Source: Clostridiales bacterium UBA1246 (lineage in GTDB: Bacteria; Bacillota; Clostridia; Oscillospirales; Oscillospiraceae). From it: 6,876 nt of DNA. The first letter of the stretch is position 1; each line of letters starts with the position of its first letter. The stretch spans positions 1,092 to 7,967 of the forward strand of contig DBWE01000095.1 of the NCBI GenBank assembly GCA_002308315.1, in the 5' to 3' direction. The notes under the pieces are model-generated. The model saw nothing but the letters and a program-made list of their open reading frames with translations, searched no databases and was not told where the DNA came from. The position numbers were made by a program, and so were the translations under genes. Shown piece by piece: positions 5,483 to 6,876 of this stretch.

Positions 5483-6876
5483 ATGGCAACGCTATTTGAA
5501 AGAGTATTCAAAGGCTCTGACGAGATGTTGGCAGAGGCTGAAAAAGCCCTTGCCGGATTTAACGACAGCGATCCTGTCAGTTATCCCGATACCGCCTACT
5601 ATCTCGGCTGTCTCTATGCTTTTACGGGCAGCAAAAATCAGACCGTCGGCGAACTCAGAAAATCCATGGAATGGATACGCTCTCAGATGACCCGCGAAAA
5701 GCACACGCAGGACATTTTCACTTCCGGTATCGCCACAGCCTGTGCAGCCGAGGTCATCGAGGTCTGCAAATACATCAACAATCCCCAGCCCTATGAAGGT
5801 ACTCTCTACCTCGGCAACATGTCCGACGCCGACGTGCGCGAGCTCGGCGTGCCTCTGGTAACGGGCGACATCCCCGGTTTTGTTCTGTTCATCGGCTCCG
5901 CGCCCTCCGACGAAAAGGCCGCCGAGCTTATTCGCAGCTACCAGCGCAAGAGCATTTACGTATTCCTCGTCGGCGGTATAGTCGAGCAGGCTGACCGCGC
6001 AGGTATCGCCCTGGGCCACAAAAACCGCGTCTTCCCCGTCGGCCCGACAATAACCGCCGCCGCTCACGTCGTTTCCGTCGCCGTTCGCGTTGCCCTCATA
6101 TTCGGCAACGTCACCCCCGGCGATTACGAAAGCGTACGCGAATACACCTTTGACCGCGTAAACGCGGTCGTGAACGCCTTTGAGCCCGTCGACGATCTTA
6201 CGGTCGCCTGCGGCGCCGGCGCCATCTCTCTCGGCTTCCCTGTCGTTACCAATGACGACAACGACATGTGGCGCGTTCCGAAGAGCCTTATAGTTCAGCC
6301 CGATATCGACAAGTTTGCCGACACCTCCGTTGAGGCCCGCGGCATCAAGCTGATCATGAGCGCGGTCGATATCCCCGTCGCCTTCGCCACCGCGTTCGAG
6401 GGCGAGATCATCCGCAAGGGCGATATGTACCTTGAAGCCGACGGCTCCAGAAAAGACTGCTTCGAGCTCGTCCGCACCGCCGATTTCGACCAGATAGAGG
6501 ACGGCCGCATAACCGTGATAGGGCCCGAGGTCGACGATATTCCCGAGGGCACCAAGATCAATCTCGGCACCGTCGTCGAGGTCTGCGGCAAAAAGATGCA
6601 GTCGGACTTCGAGCCTGTTTTCGAACGCAAGTTCCACCAGTGGCTCAACTGCATCGAGGGCTGCATGCATACCGGCCAGCGCGACATGATCCGCCTGAGA
6701 CTCAGCAAGAACTGTGTTGCCAGCGGCTTCAAGCTCAAGCATCTCGGCGACGTTCTTTACAATCAGATCAAAAGCGACTACGGCTCCGTCGTCGACAAGT
6801 GCCAGGTAACCATTTATACCGAGCCCGAGAAGGTCACCGAGCTGCGCAAGGTCGCAAACGAGTTTTACGACAAGCG
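5483..6876 (+). CDS. acsB: Acetyl-CoA synthase (CODH/ACS complex alpha subunit), 3' end missing
   Basis: The frame opens with ATG at 5483, preceded by GGAG (5472-5475), and stays open to the window edge: 464 codons plus two bases. The protein aligns, from memory, along its length with Moorella AcsB (about 730 aa): YPDTAYYL (34-41), ARGIKL (285-290), AFEGEIIRKGDMY (304-316), FELVRT (327-332), VIGPEVDDIPEG (345-356), HTGQRD (396-401). AcsB condenses CO, a corrinoid-borne methyl group and CoA into acetyl-CoA. The N-terminal domain that docks on CODH is present (roughly 1-310), which marks it as bacterial; archaeal CdhC lacks it. The Ni-Fe-S A-cluster cysteines lie in the C-terminal domain and should begin about 20-30 residues past the edge, so catalytic completeness cannot be judged. 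Met395 stands where Moorella has Trp418. It follows cooC after a single base, so coupling is likely. Confidence 0.95.
   Translation, partial: MATLFERVFKGSDEMLAEAEKALAGFNDSDPVSYPDTAYYLGCLYAFTGSKNQTVGELRKSMEWIRSQMTREKHTQDIFTSGIATACAAEVIEVCKYINNPQPYEGTLYLGNMSDADVRELGVPLVTGDIPGFVLFIGSAPSDEKAAELIRSYQRKSIYVFLVGGIVEQADRAGIALGHKNRVFPVGPTITAAAHVVSVAVRVALIFGNVTPGDYESVREYTFDRVNAVVNAFEPVDDLTVACGAGAISLGFPVVTNDDNDMWRVPKSLIVQPDIDKFADTSVEARGIKLIMSAVDIPVAFATAFEGEIIRKGDMYLEADGSRKDCFELVRTADFDQIEDGRITVIGPEVDDIPEGTKINLGTVVEVCGKKMQSDFEPVFERKFHQWLNCIEGCMHTGQRDMIRLRLSKNCVASGFKLKHLGDVLYNQIKSDYGSVVDKCQVTIYTEPEKVTELRKVANEFYDK

Noticed and set aside
5492..6742. A 416-codon open frame on the minus strand opposite acsB
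   Set aside because: The + strand clearly encodes acetyl-CoA synthase through this whole stretch; the antisense frame is a codon-bias shadow.

Overview
The window looks like a piece of chromosome from an anaerobic, acetogenic member of the Bacillota (Clostridia type), probably with moderately high GC. The reasons are strong AGGAGG-type ribosome binding sites, a Gram-positive style sigma-A promoter, a minimal SufBC iron-sulfur assembly pair, and genes of the Wood-Ljungdahl carbonyl branch (nickel CO dehydrogenase, its CooC nickel-insertion ATPase, and a bacterial-type acetyl-CoA synthase that keeps the N-terminal domain absent from archaeal CdhC). The taxonomic call is inference; no rRNA or other phylogenetic marker is present. 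All genes lie on the + strand.

Left block (1-2452): the 3' part of a YegS/BmrU/DgkB-type lipid kinase overlaps by 8 nt a SufC-like ABC ATPase, which is followed after 3 nt by a short (308 aa) SufB/SufD-like scaffold. The last two match the reduced SufBC layout described as SMS (SUF-like minimal system). No cysteine desulfurase or SufU/IscU-like protein is encoded here. Spacing suggests one transcript that starts before the window.

Middle (2453-2807): a 355-nt non-coding gap. It holds a GC-rich hairpin at the end of the left operon (probable terminator), a 10-bp perfect inverted repeat, phased A-tracts, a 16-bp imperfect palindrome abutting a well-formed extended -10 promoter, and a leader of about 100 nt with two possible hairpins.

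Right block (2808-6876): cooS/acsA, cooC and acsB, closely spaced (25 nt, then 1 nt), with acsB cut by the window edge just before the expected A-cluster region. The CO dehydrogenase makes CO from CO2, CooC loads nickel, and AcsB joins CO, a methyl group and CoA into acetyl-CoA. CODH/ACS needs many Fe-S clusters, so the adjacent assembly pair may supply them; this link rests on neighbourhood only.

I found no mobile element, CRISPR array, tRNA or rRNA. Nothing here is clearly a wholly new system. The most notable points are the minimal SufBC pair beside CODH/ACS, the substituted proton-transfer positions in the CO dehydrogenase, and the structured regulatory gap between the operons.
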